Below, piece after piece: positions 19,035-29,328 of a stretch of DNA of 64,000 bases. The stretch spans positions 248,001-312,000 of the forward strand of contig NW_017962923.1 in the NCBI RefSeq assembly GCF_001661345.1. The letters run 5' to 3'. Numbering within the stretch: the first letter of the stretch is position 1; each line of letters begins with the position of its first letter. A program made the position numbers and the translations under genes. Source of the DNA: Ascoidea rubescens DSM 1968 (Eukaryota; Ascomycota; Saccharomycetes; Ascoideales; Ascoideaceae). The notes beneath the pieces are model-generated. The model saw only the letters and a program-made list of their open reading frames with translations. It was not told the origin of the DNA and did not search any database.

Positions 19035-20690
19035 ATGGTGAATAAGGAAAAGGAAGTAGTTGACCAGCAGAAAATTGATTCTATCAACGACGATAATAGC
19101 ACAGCCAGCGACCACAAAAATGTATCTGATGAATATACTGACACAGACTCAAAGACCTCAGATCCTACAAATTTGCACAATAATAATGAGGAGCTGGTGA
19201 ACTGTTCCATTGATCAACAGACTCATATAAAAGATATTAATAGCGTCAAAACTACAGTCAGTGAATTTAACAACACAAAAAATACCGATAATAATGATAG
19301 CATCACTCCTAAAGATCAGATAGATACTAACATAGCAAAATTGACTGCAAGAGTTAATGACTTAGATTTGAAGTTGAAAGAAAAAAATGCTATTATTGAG
19401 GAGTTAAGGCTGAAAGATATTTCAGATAGTTCTAATTTGAATGTTAATAAAAATAAAAACCACTACGAAGTTATAATTGATGAATTAAATAATAAGTTGG
19501 AGCACTCTCAGTCTGAAAAATCAAAATATGAATCCCAATACAATGCTTTACTAAATAAATTATCTGGAATGAAATCAGTTTTTCAAAAAATGAAAACCTC
19601 ACAAAATGATATAACATTAATGAATGAAAAAATATTGACATTAAATGAACAAATCTCAGGTTTGAAAAATGATAACATATTAGCTCAAAAAGAAAACAAT
19701 GATCTCAAAAAACAGTTGAATTCAATGAAATTTGAAAATGATGGCGTCGTTTCTGCTTTAAATTCAAAAATGAGTGATTTAAATAAAGATTTGACAAAAA
19801 AAACAATCACTATAAACAATTTGAATAATTCGATTCAGGATTATCTAATTTTAATTGATGAAAATAAGATATTAGTCAACACTTTAAATAATCAAATTGT
19901 AACTTTAAAAAACTTGAACGAAGAGAAAGCTGTGCAAATTAATTTGATTAACCAAGAAAAAAATGAATTGCTTCAAAAATACTCAATTAATCTGGATAAT
20001 TTAAACAATAAAATTCTTCAGTTTTCTGATAAAAATGAAGAATTACTCCAGAAAAACAATAAATTAGTTCAAAACCATAAGGAACTGGTCTTTGTTATTG
20101 AATCATTAAAAAATCAACTTTTAGAAAAAGATTTAGAAATTACTAAGCTAATCAAATTTGAAAAAGAAATTAAAGAAAAACAGTTAATTATTGGGAAATT
20201 AAGACACGAGGCCATTATTTTAAATGAACATTTGACAAAAACATTTAAAAAAATACAAAATATTGAAAGCAACGAAAATTCAAGTGTTGATAAAGAATTA
20301 ATCTCAAATTTAATTTTAAAATTTTTATCTATTCAAAGAGGTGATGCCAAAAAATTTGAAGTTTTGAAATTAATAAGTAGCTATTTAAATTGGGATAAAA
20401 ATCAACAAATTCAAGCAGGTCTCATCCATGGAAATATAGTTCCATCTTCACCTTTTAGAAAGAGAAATTTTAGTAATGCAACTACCACAAATTCTAATAG
20501 CAGTGCTTATTCTTTGAACTCACATTCACCAACTAATATCAGTGGAATGGAAAACAGTTATAATTATAATAACGATAATGATTCAACACCAAAACGTAGC
20601 TTCAGTGGAATGCTACTAAATGACTCCAAAGAAAGTTTTGCATCTTTGTGGACAGAATTTTTAGAAAAAGAATCATCCACAAAAAAATAA
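19035..20690 (+). CDS. IMH1: GRIP-domain golgin (551 aa)
   Basis: This is a coiled-coil golgin of the trans-Golgi, the likely orthologue of S. cerevisiae Imh1, which is recruited by the GTPase Arl1 and tethers endosome-derived vesicles. Residues 1-100 are acidic and polar. Residues ~105-405 are almost entirely heptad-like coiled coil. A GRIP-like domain follows at about 417-462 (DKELISNLILKFLSIQRGDAK, FEVLKLISSYLNWD). The tail is Ser/Asn-rich and ends in FASLWTEFLEKES. The frame is open from a TTG at 19002; the first ATG in frame is 19035 (MVNKEKEVVDQQ), chosen as start. S. cerevisiae Imh1 has 911 residues, so this is a short version. The tyrosine at the start of the GRIP domain (consensus YLKN) that contacts Arl1 appears as Leu here (ELISN). 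Assignment rests on domain and layout. Confidence 0.8.
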   Translation: MVNKEKEVVDQQKIDSINDDNSTASDHKNVSDEYTDTDSKTSDPTNLHNNNEELVNCSIDQQTHIKDINSVKTTVSEFNNTKNTDNNDSITPKDQIDTNIAKLTARVNDLDLKLKEKNAIIEELRLKDISDSSNLNVNKNKNHYEVIIDELNNKLEHSQSEKSKYESQYNALLNKLSGMKSVFQKMKTSQNDITLMNEKILTLNEQISGLKNDNILAQKENNDLKKQLNSMKFENDGVVSALNSKMSDLNKDLTKKTITINNLNNSIQDYLILIDENKILVNTLNNQIVTLKNLNEEKAVQINLINQEKNELLQKYSINLDNLNNKILQFSDKNEELLQKNNKLVQNHKELVFVIESLKNQLLEKDLEITKLIKFEKEIKEKQLIIGKLRHEAIILNEHLTKTFKKIQNIESNENSSVDKELISNLILKFLSIQRGDAKKFEVLKLISSYLNWDKNQQIQAGLIHGNIVPSSPFRKRNFSNATTTNSNSSAYSLNSHSPTNISGMENSYNYNNDNDSTPKRSFSGMLLNDSKESFASLWTEFLEKESSTKK

Positions 20691-21000
20691 ATCTTTTAGC
20701 GCTTTCTTAATATTTTATCTACTTTTTATCATTATCATTAAATTTTAATCATGATTTTTACTTCTACTTTTTAATTTTAATCGCTTTTTTATTTAAATTA
20801 TTTTTTTTTTGATTCATTTTTCATATGCTTGGTTTTTTTTAATTTCATTTATTTCATTTTTTTTTCTTTTATCCAAAATTATTTATTGGTATCTATAACT
20901 TTTTATTTCGATAAATCATTAAAATTAGTAAAATAAGTAAAATAAGTAAAATAAGTATGTGAAAGTGAAAATTGAAAAAAAAATTAATAAATATATCAGT
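20691..21000. other. Convergent 3' region IMH1-DUF1776 gene
   Basis: 310 bp of very AT-rich DNA between two converging genes, with T-runs on the left and three AAAATAAGT copies at about 20930-20960. It is consistent with overlapping 3' UTRs and poly(A) signals for both genes. Nothing else is seen. Confidence 0.5.
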
Positions 21001-22701
21001 TTAAAATATCAATGAATAAATATAATTTTTAATGGAATAAAACCCCAAAAACCAACTAATCAATGAATTTGGAAAAATATTGCCAAGGTATACATAAATT
21101 CGTGCACCTTTTCCAGAATAATAAGTTTGAACATCAGATTTATAGTTCAACTTCATTTTTTTTTTATAAATTGTTTTATCTTTTGAATTTGTTTTTATTG
21201 AGTTGATTATATGGTCTGTGATAGATCCGTCAATATCATTATATAACAAATCAAATAATTTATAATGTAAAAATCTTAAGGATGTGTTTTTTTTAATAAA
21301 AAAGTTTATTGGAACAATTTTTTTAGAAATTTTTTTAAAATTAGTAATATACCTTTTTTTAAAATTATCAATCTCGTCTGAATCAATGTTATTGTTATTG
21401 ATGTTATTACTATTCCAAGATAATAGTTCAGCATTAACTCTATTATTTATGAATTTTGAATTAATATTAATAGAAGAATTTGAATTTGAAGATATATCAA
21501 AAGAACCAAGATTTAAATTTATAAATTGAATGTTATTTTTATAAGAATTTGATAATTCTCTTGATAAGCTCAAAATCAAAATCTTCAAAGAATTAAGACA
21601 GATTGACTCCAAGGAATGAAATGGTAAATTAATGGAGGAAATAATTGATGGGGTTAAAAGAATGACTTTAGATTTTGAATAATAAGAAGGAGATAGAAAT
21701 AGAGATGATGAGTTATTTGCTTTTTTGATTGAATCGTTAATTATATTATAATTGTTTCGTAAAATATTTAAAAACCCGTTTGATAATAAAGTTAGAGGCA
21801 TTAATAATTTAGTATTAATTTGGTTATTCCAATTTTTTAAAGAGGAGTTTTCAATAGGTCCAATTGAATAATATAGATCTGGAATGACCAAAACCCCCAT
21901 AATTTTATATAGAAAAAAACTATTACTATTATTATTAGTGTTGTTGTTGTTATTGCTATTGTTATTTTTATTGATTGAATGAGATTGGGATTGAAACGAA
22001 TTAATAAAACTATTAAATTTTGATAAAGAAAGTTTTAAATCCTCTAAGCTTGATAAATTTCCAATTTTTAAAGGTCTTATATCAGTAGAATTTTCATTTT
22101 TGATATAATTCAACTCATTATCGTTAATTGCTGTTATATATATAACAAAACCTCTTTTTTCTAAGTCTCTCGCTATCATTCTTATCAATGACTCAACAGG
22201 AGAACCGATTATTATAATTACATCGGTTCTAATTCCATTATCCAACTTATTTGCTTTTCTGGTGATAATTGAATTAGATGAAACAGAGGGTAGATCGGAC
22301 AGAATTTTAGGATAAAGAAAACGGTTGTAAAATAATGTTAAAGAAAAAGCTGCAGTTCCAAAAAAAATTAAAGATAAGAACTTGTTATTTTGGATAAAAG
22401 ATTTTAACTGGGAAATGTTTTTGAAAAAATATTGATTATTTGAAGATTGAGTGTTATCCACAGTCAGGTAGAAATCTGAATTTTCAGTCAAACCAGCATT
22501 TTGATAGCTCTGAATACCAATAGAAGACAATATCTTGTTTTTATTATCGATGATTTTGTGATTAAGAGTGGTGATATTATCAACTGTTTCGATAAATAAG
22601 GGATTGGTTTTGATATTGTCAATAGAGTCCTGTATGTGATAAGAAGCGTTTTGCTTGAAGTTGTATAAAGCATCAAGAGTCATTTCAAAAGGATCAACCA
22701 T
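21001..22701 (-). CDS. DUF1776-family, short-chain-dehydrogenase-like membrane protein (566 aa)
   Basis: This belongs to the fungal DUF1776 family, whose biochemical role is unsettled. Residues 1-60 form a polar helical region (LDALYNFKQNASYHIQDSID). A hydrophobic segment at about 110-130 (FLSLIFFGTAAFSLTLFY) is probably a membrane anchor. The soluble part starts with the family hallmark RKANKLDNGIRTDVIIIIGSP, a Rossmann-type first strand, then LARDLEKRGFVIYITA-type and DIRPL segments. The layout resembles short-chain dehydrogenases, but I do not see the GxxxGxG motif or a YxxxK pair, so it may not be an enzyme. Asn-rich stretches interrupt it near residues 245-265 and 430. The frame extends to a GTG at 22713; the first ATG is 22701 (MVDPFEM). 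It is divergent from FET3. Confidence 0.7.
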   Translation of the reverse strand: MVDPFEMTLDALYNFKQNASYHIQDSIDNIKTNPLFIETVDNITTLNHKIIDNKNKILSSIGIQSYQNAGLTENSDFYLTVDNTQSSNNQYFFKNISQLKSFIQNNKFLSLIFFGTAAFSLTLFYNRFLYPKILSDLPSVSSNSIITRKANKLDNGIRTDVIIIIGSPVESLIRMIARDLEKRGFVIYITAINDNELNYIKNENSTDIRPLKIGNLSSLEDLKLSLSKFNSFINSFQSQSHSINKNNNSNNNNNTNNNSNSFFLYKIMGVLVIPDLYYSIGPIENSSLKNWNNQINTKLLMPLTLLSNGFLNILRNNYNIINDSIKKANNSSSLFLSPSYYSKSKVILLTPSIISSINLPFHSLESICLNSLKILILSLSRELSNSYKNNIQFINLNLGSFDISSNSNSSININSKFINNRVNAELLSWNSNNINNNNIDSDEIDNFKKRYITNFKKISKKIVPINFFIKKNTSLRFLHYKLFDLLYNDIDGSITDHIINSIKTNSKDKTIYKKKMKLNYKSDVQTYYSGKGARIYVYLGNIFPNSLISWFLGFYSIKNYIYSLIF

Positions 22702-23230
22702 ATTAAACAACACTAAGGCAAAACAGCCAAATATTAAGCAACAATGGAAACAAAAATAACTACAATCAATAATTGAAGAAGAAAAAAAAAAAGTTGGGAT
22801 ATATTTGCCTTCAGATCAAGAAAAAATAAAACCACCCCTACGGTGCAGTTAAATTTGCAGGATTACACCTATTTGTGCATGATCCGTTTGAATGGTAGAT
22901 TACTTAAACCAGCCCTGTTTGAAGCCCTTTGCATAAATAGAGCCCTGCTGCGTGATACCCGAGATGGGGTTTCAGATAAAAGAAGCAATACTCTCTCAAA
23001 AGGGCAATCGCCAACCAGATATAATGCGATGGGGTTAAGCTGGATCAATGAAAGCCCATCTAGTTTTCTGCTCCTAGCCCAAGTATCTTCTTGTTACCTA
23101 TTTCAATAGGGTTTGTTCTTATCTTTGTGTTTATAGCCAAAGTTATATTTATCTTTTCACGTATAACTTTATTGATATTGATATCCATATTCATATTCAT
23201 ACTCATATCCATATTTATGCTCATATCCAT
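22702..23230. promoter_or_regulatory. Divergent promoter region with GATA motifs and hexamer repeat upstream of FET3
   Basis: The 529-bp gap holds three AGATAA-type motifs: 22974-22979 on plus, and TTATCT at 23119-23124 and 23149-23154, which are AGATAA on minus. GATA factors of the Fep1/Sfu1 type repress iron-uptake genes in many fungi through such sites, so these are candidate iron-control sites for FET3. I saw no good Aft1 site (PyPuCACCCPu). The last 65 bp before the FET3 ATG (about 23166-23230) are an imperfect 6-bp repeat of the CATATC/CATATT kind. Confidence 0.4.
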
Positions 23231-25249
23231 ATGTTTTCCGAATTTAATCGCCAATTTTCGGTTTTGATACTAATCCTTCTTTTATCAAATCCCATATTAA
23301 TCAGTTGCAAGATACTCGAGCTCTTTTACGAAGCAACTTGGGTCCAGGCTAATCCAAATGGTTTATTCAATAAAACCGTCATTGGTTTTAATAACTCATG
23401 GCCTTTACCAATAATCAGAGCCAATAAAGGCGATACAATCAACTTATATCTAACAAACAAATTGAAGACCAAAAACACATCTCTTCATTTTCATGGAATG
23501 TTTCAGAATGGCTCAAATTTAATGGATGGTGCTGATATGATAACTCAATGTACTATTCCTCCCGACCAGACCTTTCTATATAATTTTACTCTATCAGATA
23601 ATCAGGTTGGTACTTATTGGTATCATTCTCATACTGGGTCTCAATATTTGGATGGTTTAAGGGGTTTGTTTATTATCAACGATAATAATGTTAATGATGT
23701 TACCAACACCAATGCTGTATCATATGATATTAACAACTATAATAACTCATTAGCTCCTTTTGACTATGATGAAGAAATTACAATATCCTTATCTGATTGG
23801 TATCACAAACAATATTTCCAATTAAATGAAGAATTTTTAAACAGATATAATCCAACTGGTGCTGAACCAATTCCAGATTCCTTGATTATTAACGATACTA
23901 TTAATTTAAATTGGAATATTTTGCCAGATAAAACTTATTTGTTAAGACTTATTAATGTTGGCGTATTTGTTTCTCAATATTTTTCGATAGAAGATCATGA
24001 ATTAACGGTTGTGGAAATTGATGGTGTTTATGTTACACCTGTTAAGACGAATTTATTATATTTAACTGTTGCTCAAAGGTATTCGGTTTTATTGAAATCA
24101 AAAAGTATCGATGAAATCAATTCAAAATATAAAAATTATAAAATCATGCAAATCATTGACAAGGATATGTTGGATTTTATTCCAGATAAGTTACAACTAA
24201 ACTATACAAATCATTTAGTTTATGACAATAAAATACCAGTTGATAATAATCAATATTACATTAATGATTTATCTACTCATCTTAATGATTTTTATTTAAA
24301 ACCTTTAGATGATATTCAAATTTTTGATGATTACGATTATCAAATTATTTTGGATTTCGAAATGGACAACTTAGGGGATGGTATAAATTATGCCTTTTTT
24401 AACAACATTACATATGTTCAACCAAAAGTTCCCTCTTTATTGACTGCTCTTACTGCCCCAAGTCATTTAGTCAACAATCCCTCGATCTATGGCTCCAACA
24501 CAAATACCTTTATTTTGAAATATAATGAGGTTATTGAAATTGTTTTAAACAATAAGGATTCCAATAGACATCCTTTTCATTTGCATGGCCATAATTTTCA
24601 AGTAATTCAAAGATCTCCTGCTTTTGATGATGACGACAATCCCGTATCTTACAATGAATCTGACCATCAACCTTTTCCAGAATTTCCTTTAATAAGAGAC
24701 ACTGTTTATGTTGAGAAAAACGGTTACTTGGTATTAAGATTCAAAGCAAACAATCCCGGTGCTTGGATATTTCATTGTCACCTAGATTGGCATTTGGAGC
24801 AAGGTTTAGCTATCATTTTAATGGAAGCACCTGAAGTCCTTCAATCTACTCCTTCTCAACAAATCACTGAAAATTACAAACAAATGTGTATTCATGCTGG
24901 TATCCCAGTAAAAGGTAATGCTGCTGGGAACTTTGAGAATTTTTTGGATTTATCCAATGAGAATAAGCAACCCAATCCATTACCAGATGGTTTTACTTTA
25001 AAAGGTTATATTGCAATCATATTATCTTCATTATTATGTCTATGGGGTATCTTTTCAATTGTGAGCTTTGGTTTAAATGATAATGATCAAAATAATCATG
25101 ATGTTTATGAGAACTTGAAAAAAGTTTTAACAGATCATAATCTAATTGATGAAGAAAACTTTAATCATTCAGGAAGGATAAGCTATGGAAAACTTAATAA
25201 TCAAGAAAGTCAAGAAAGTCAATCTTTAATAAATATAAATCGAAATTGA
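23231..25249 (+). CDS. FET3: Multicopper ferroxidase Fet3 (672 aa)
   Basis: This cell-surface ferroxidase oxidises Fe(II) to Fe(III) for uptake by the partner permease Ftr1. An N-terminal signal peptide (FSVLILILLLSNPILISC) precedes three cupredoxin domains. The copper motifs are all present: LHFHGMFQ (about residue 85), YWYHSHTGSQ (about 130), HPFHLHGHNFQ (about 447) and WIFHCHLDWHLEQG (about 512). A single membrane helix (GYIAIILSSLLCLWGIFSIV) and a cytoplasmic tail follow. Segments carrying the acidic residues important for iron oxidation in S. cerevisiae Fet3 are conserved (PTGAEPIP, DKDMLDFIP, SDHQPFPEFP), which favours ferroxidase over laccase. The length is close to the 636 residues of S. 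cerevisiae Fet3. No in-frame CTG codon was found by eye. The start is the first ATG, directly after a CATATC-type repeat. Confidence 0.94.
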   Translation: MFSEFNRQFSVLILILLLSNPILISCKILELFYEATWVQANPNGLFNKTVIGFNNSWPLPIIRANKGDTINLYLTNKLKTKNTSLHFHGMFQNGSNLMDGADMITQCTIPPDQTFLYNFTLSDNQVGTYWYHSHTGSQYLDGLRGLFIINDNNVNDVTNTNAVSYDINNYNNSLAPFDYDEEITISLSDWYHKQYFQLNEEFLNRYNPTGAEPIPDSLIINDTINLNWNILPDKTYLLRLINVGVFVSQYFSIEDHELTVVEIDGVYVTPVKTNLLYLTVAQRYSVLLKSKSIDEINSKYKNYKIMQIIDKDMLDFIPDKLQLNYTNHLVYDNKIPVDNNQYYINDLSTHLNDFYLKPLDDIQIFDDYDYQIILDFEMDNLGDGINYAFFNNITYVQPKVPSLLTALTAPSHLVNNPSIYGSNTNTFILKYNEVIEIVLNNKDSNRHPFHLHGHNFQVIQRSPAFDDDDNPVSYNESDHQPFPEFPLIRDTVYVEKNGYLVLRFKANNPGAWIFHCHLDWHLEQGLAIILMEAPEVLQSTPSQQITENYKQMCIHAGIPVKGNAAGNFENFLDLSNENKQPNPLPDGFTLKGYIAIILSSLLCLWGIFSIVSFGLNDNDQNNHDVYENLKKVLTDHNLIDEENFNHSGRISYGKLNNQESQESQSLININRN

Positions 25250-25698
25250 TTTGTTTAATTTGAAATACTTTTATCAATACTTTTTGCATCAAAAAAAAGT
25301 ACTTGGTTTATTTTATGCTGATCTTGTTATATAGTCTTTAATTTATTTTTAGTCAGGTTTTTGGGCTTGAGTTTTTTTGAAGTCTTGTTTTTTTATCTTA
25401 TTTTAAGAAAACTAATAATATGGTCTTTGCAATTGTTTTAAAATGTCAAAAAATTGTGAATTTAAAATAAAGTGTAAGAAAAAAAAAACAAAGCCGAAAT
25501 AAAATAGAAATTAAAAATTATACTATAAAAAACATAAAATAATACTGATTAATATAAACACAAGAAAGAAAACAAAAGAAATAAAAGAAACAAAAGAAAC
25601 AAAAGAAAACAAAAGAAAACAAAAAAACAAAAGAAAGAAAAATAACTAAAAAACATAATTTTTTTTAATAAAATTAGTACACAATAAAAACAAGTTCA
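25250..25698. other. Convergent 3' region FET3-PSD2
   Basis: 449 bp of AT-rich DNA between converging genes. It contains AAACAAAAGAAA-type repeats at 25555-25645. No gene is seen; it probably carries both poly(A) signals. Confidence 0.5.
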
Positions 25699-28600
25699 TT
25701 ATAATCCTAAGTTTCTTGTTTCCCAAGATAATGATCCCATATGACTTCCCTTTGCAATTGATGAAGGAATATTATATTTTTGTTGATCAATTCTATCGAT
25801 ACCAGCTCCACCAGTTATTGAACGAATAATTCTTAATTTTTGATTTTCTGAATTTTCATCAAAATTCTTTTTCTCTCTTTTAAATTCAGGAACTTGAGTT
25901 GAATGCCCAATTGACATACCAACTCTGACTAATGTTTCAACCATTTGTTTTGAATTGTCTACTAAATCTTCATCAAACCTCATCGAATTTTCCTGAAACA
26001 ATAATAAGCATGTTGATCCTCCAAATTTGAAATAACCTAATTCATCTCCTCTTTCCACATATGTATTTTCTTGAACTGTTAATACGGTAGAACCAACCAT
26101 CATTGCTCCAATACAAATAAAAACTACAGTTCCAAATTCTTTTGTTTCTATTGGTAATATTACTCTAATGTTTTCACCATAAACATCTAGTTCACTTCTT
26201 ATTGCCATTGGATTAACTGTATAATATTCTCCAGATATAAGCTCCAATTTTCCAACAGTGCCAGTTACAGGAGTGTGAAATCTATGATAATCTTGTGGAG
26301 CCAATCTAAATATGGCTAATGAACATTTTTTATTATTAAATTTTTCGTTGAATAACTTTTGATGTTTACCAGCAAATAATTTTTCTAATGTGAAATCTTT
26401 ACCTTTAATCCAGAGATCAGTTGCAGATGATATGGTTTCAAACACAGATAATCTGCAATCAGCAGCGGAAACAATAACATTGTCATCATCTTTAGCATCA
26501 ATTGGTCTTGCATTTGGTAAAAGTTTTCTATAAAAGAATTCATTAAAAGTCTTGAATTTATGAATTGGTGACAAACATTCAGACATATCTAATTGGTGAA
26601 ACTCAATAAAACCTTGAATATCTTTAATTGATTTTGGATTGTCGTTTTTCTTTCCTGCTTTGATACTCATTTTTTTTAAAGCTTTTGTAATACTTTTATT
26701 TGATACTTTATCAGTACCTTTATATAATAAACGAATTCCCAATCTAACATAAACACTCATTTTTTCTTCTAAAATTATACCAGATTCTCTATCTTGAACT
26801 AAAATGTTTGCATTATTGCTACCTAAAGCATATTTGCCATAACTTAATTTAATAAATGCTTTACTATACCATCTCTTTGAAGCAAAACTTGGAGAAACAT
26901 AAGAAGTTGTCAATAATTTATCTACAGAACTCCAATCTTTTGATAAACAAAGAGCTACATGGGTGATTATATCTAAATCACCCTTTATAGATAAATTATC
27001 CTTTCCACAAACTGGGCAATTTTCGATATTAATGATTGATTCAGTTTTAATATCTGAAGTAATTGAGTCAGATTCAGATTCAGAAGAAGGAATGAATTGG
27101 TGATTAGTTGTTGGGACTTTAAATGATATACCCATATCATCGTCATCGTTGCTTATATTGACAGAAGAAGTGCTAATATTTTTGTTTTCAAGTGCAAGAG
27201 ATGAATTCATTAAATTTTTTTTTAATTTTAATTTGACGGCATCTTCTAAAAATTGGATGACTTCGTCATAAGTTAAAGTATTTGAATCATTATCTTTATA
27301 GGATGAGGAGGAAGAAGAAGAATTTGAACTAATGTTTTTATTAAATTTCAATCGAGCATAATGAATAACTTGATCGATTGTGATTGTTGAGCCTAAAGAA
27401 TCTAAAGAGGCCATTAATTCTAAGATTGAAAATCTGTTATCATCATTAAAATCGAATTGTTTAAGGATTGCCAACCAAAATTTTTTTCTTAGAGATTCAT
27501 AGTCTTGATATTTAATGTTAATTTTAATTATTGGGTTAAATTTTGATAAATTCAATTTAGTTGAATTTGGATCGATAGTTAGAGATAAGGGTATGATTAA
27601 TTCAGTAAAACGATTATAATTTAAGATTTTATTTAAGGATAGTTGAGCAGAACCAATATGGTCATGTAAACTTATACCATCTTTATCATAAACATTAAAA
27701 TGAATATGGAAATTTTTTTCTAGGGGGGAGATTTGAAATGCTAATTTTTGATTAAAGATTGGGTTGAGATTGTGTTTTTTATGAGGAGTTTTAAAAGTTT
27801 TTTTACCAAATGAAACGACCACAAAGGGATCCATGTCAAAAGAAGTCCTAAGAAAATTTGATAATGGGGGTAAATCAGAACAAGATACTACTTCTAAGAA
27901 ACAAACGCCTAAAAGTTGTTTAGCATTTGAAAATTGATAGTAAGAAGATCTTGAGTTTGAGTTTGAGTTTGAGTTTGAGCTTGAGCTTGAATTGGAATTA
28001 TTATTGTTGTTATTAGAATCGGAAATATTTTGATTATCAATACTGTTAATACTTAAAACTGAAGATCTTGATCTATTAAAGGGTTTTGATAATAAGTATT
28101 TAGGAGATTTTTTTTTCGAGAATTGAGAAGAATTATCTAAAGAAGGGTTGTTTTTGACGGTATTAATATCATTCAGATCATTTGAGATCAAAGTCGAATC
28201 CAATTGGCTATTTCTAGACAGAAAGAGGGTTGAAGAGATTGAAGAAACATCAGAATTATTAATAGATGATGAATCATTTAAGTTATTTATATTTGGATGT
28301 AGTAGAGAGTTGCTTTGATTATCTATTAATTTAGCGTTTGTAATGTAATCCAAAGTGTAGATACTTTTGTCGTTTATTTTTAATAAATCATTTAAATGCA
28401 GTTTATTATAATTCAAATTATTTAGCCAATCAAACCATTTTTGGTGTAAAAAAAGGAGGATGTCAGATTGAGAATAAAAATTTGGATTTAGATTTGGATT
28501 TGGACTTGGACTTGGACTTGGATTTGAAGTTGAAATTGAATTTTGAAACTTTTTGATTTTTTTTTTTTTGAATTTTGTGATTTGCAAAGAAAAGATTTCA

Positions 28601-29103
28601 AAACTAATTTTAATTGAACCGCATATTTGATTTAATAGGTTCGTTTGTTGGTAATATGCTAAGCTTGACAAGTATAGTTTAAACCATTTTAAATTTGTTG
28701 CAATGGAATTATTGGAAGAATTGAAGTTGATTTGATCTAAATTGAGAGAGTCATCGGCAGTTTTCAAGCTTTTAAAGATTGAGTTGAAGATATCGATGAT
28801 AGAGATTCTAAACTCGCCCAAATAAGTGTTGGAATTCTTGTCATAGCAAATGAAATAAAGGATGGGTAGAATTGAGGTAAAGGGAGAGTGGGACTGGGCC
28901 TGGGCCTGGGCCTGGGGCTGAGAATTGATGGGGGTGTTTAAATAGTAGTTCAAGGGCAAATTAAAACAAGTGGTCTTCCTCTGCAGTTTGAAAGGCAAGG
29001 ACTGATCATCGTTGTAGTAGCAGAGCAAGATGGGAGAGTCTGTGTTCAAGTCCTTCAACAGAATGACGTTGATCTTCAAGATCAAATCGCAGGAAGAGTC
29101 CAT
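25699..29103 (-). CDS. PSD2: Phosphatidylserine decarboxylase 2 (1134 aa)
   Basis: This enzyme converts phosphatidylserine to phosphatidylethanolamine in Golgi, vacuole or endosome membranes. The order is an N-terminal C2-like region (residues ~1-170), a Ser/Asn-rich linker, and a second C2 domain at about 394-500 (LEVVSCSDLPPLSNF, SFDMDPFVVVSFG, NVYDKDG). A degenerate EF-hand lies near 545-570, a CxxC pair near 700 (ENCPVCGKDNL), and the PSD catalytic domain at about 770-1090. The self-cleavage site is FGGST near residue 1031, where Ser becomes the pyruvoyl group; the supporting motifs SAADCRLSVF and YHRFHTPVTGTVG are present. S. cerevisiae Psd2 is 1138 residues, almost the same. The frame is open to a TTG at 29154, but the first ATG is 29103 (MDSSCDLILKIN), which begins directly with the C2 fold. 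The apparent hydrophobic N-terminus upstream is promoter DNA. Confidence 0.95.
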   Translation of the reverse strand: MDSSCDLILKINVILLKDLNTDSPILLCYYNDDQSLPFKLQRKTTCFNLPLNYYLNTPINSQPQAQAQAQSHSPFTSILPILYFICYDKNSNTYLGEFRISIIDIFNSIFKSLKTADDSLNLDQINFNSSNNSIATNLKWFKLYLSSLAYYQQTNLLNQICGSIKISFEIFSLQITKFKKKKIKKFQNSISTSNPSPSPSPNPNLNPNFYSQSDILLFLHQKWFDWLNNLNYNKLHLNDLLKINDKSIYTLDYITNAKLIDNQSNSLLHPNINNLNDSSSINNSDVSSISSTLFLSRNSQLDSTLISNDLNDINTVKNNPSLDNSSQFSKKKSPKYLLSKPFNRSRSSVLSINSIDNQNISDSNNNNNNSNSSSSSNSNSNSNSRSSYYQFSNAKQLLGVCFLEVVSCSDLPPLSNFLRTSFDMDPFVVVSFGKKTFKTPHKKHNLNPIFNQKLAFQISPLEKNFHIHFNVYDKDGISLHDHIGSAQLSLNKILNYNRFTELIIPLSLTIDPNSTKLNLSKFNPIIKINIKYQDYESLRKKFWLAILKQFDFNDDNRFSILELMASLDSLGSTITIDQVIHYARLKFNKNISSNSSSSSSSYKDNDSNTLTYDEVIQFLEDAVKLKLKKNLMNSSLALENKNISTSSVNISNDDDDMGISFKVPTTNHQFIPSSESESDSITSDIKTESIINIENCPVCGKDNLSIKGDLDIITHVALCLSKDWSSVDKLLTTSYVSPSFASKRWYSKAFIKLSYGKYALGSNNANILVQDRESGIILEEKMSVYVRLGIRLLYKGTDKVSNKSITKALKKMSIKAGKKNDNPKSIKDIQGFIEFHQLDMSECLSPIHKFKTFNEFFYRKLLPNARPIDAKDDDNVIVSAADCRLSVFETISSATDLWIKGKDFTLEKLFAGKHQKLFNEKFNNKKCSLAIFRLAPQDYHRFHTPVTGTVGKLELISGEYYTVNPMAIRSELDVYGENIRVILPIETKEFGTVVFICIGAMMVGSTVLTVQENTYVERGDELGYFKFGGSTCLLLFQENSMRFDEDLVDNSKQMVETLVRVGMSIGHSTQVPEFKREKKNFDENSENQKLRIIRSITGGAGIDRIDQQKYNIPSSIAKGSHMGSLSWETRNLGL

Positions 29104-29160
29104 GGCAGAAAGATAAAGAAGGTGGAAAAGAAGATGAACAAGAAGGTGGAGCAAGAGCAG

Positions 29161-29168
29161 TATATATA
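29161..29168 (-). promoter_or_regulatory. Candidate TATA box of PSD2
   Basis: TATATATA, which reads the same on both strands, is 58 bp upstream of the PSD2 ATG, inside an otherwise GC-rich stretch. It is the only AT-rich octamer of this kind in the 225-bp gap after the neighbouring LRR gene. Confidence 0.5.
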
Positions 29169-29328
29169 CCAGCAGCTAAGCGCCGAGATTCGCGGACCGC
29201 GCTGCGCCATCGAGCAGCGCGGGAGAAGCTCCGCCGCAGGAAGCAGAAGCAGCAAGATCAGCAGACGCACCAAGAGCAGACGCAGCAGATGCACCAGAAG
29301 CACCAAGCGCAGCAGATACGTCTCGCAG

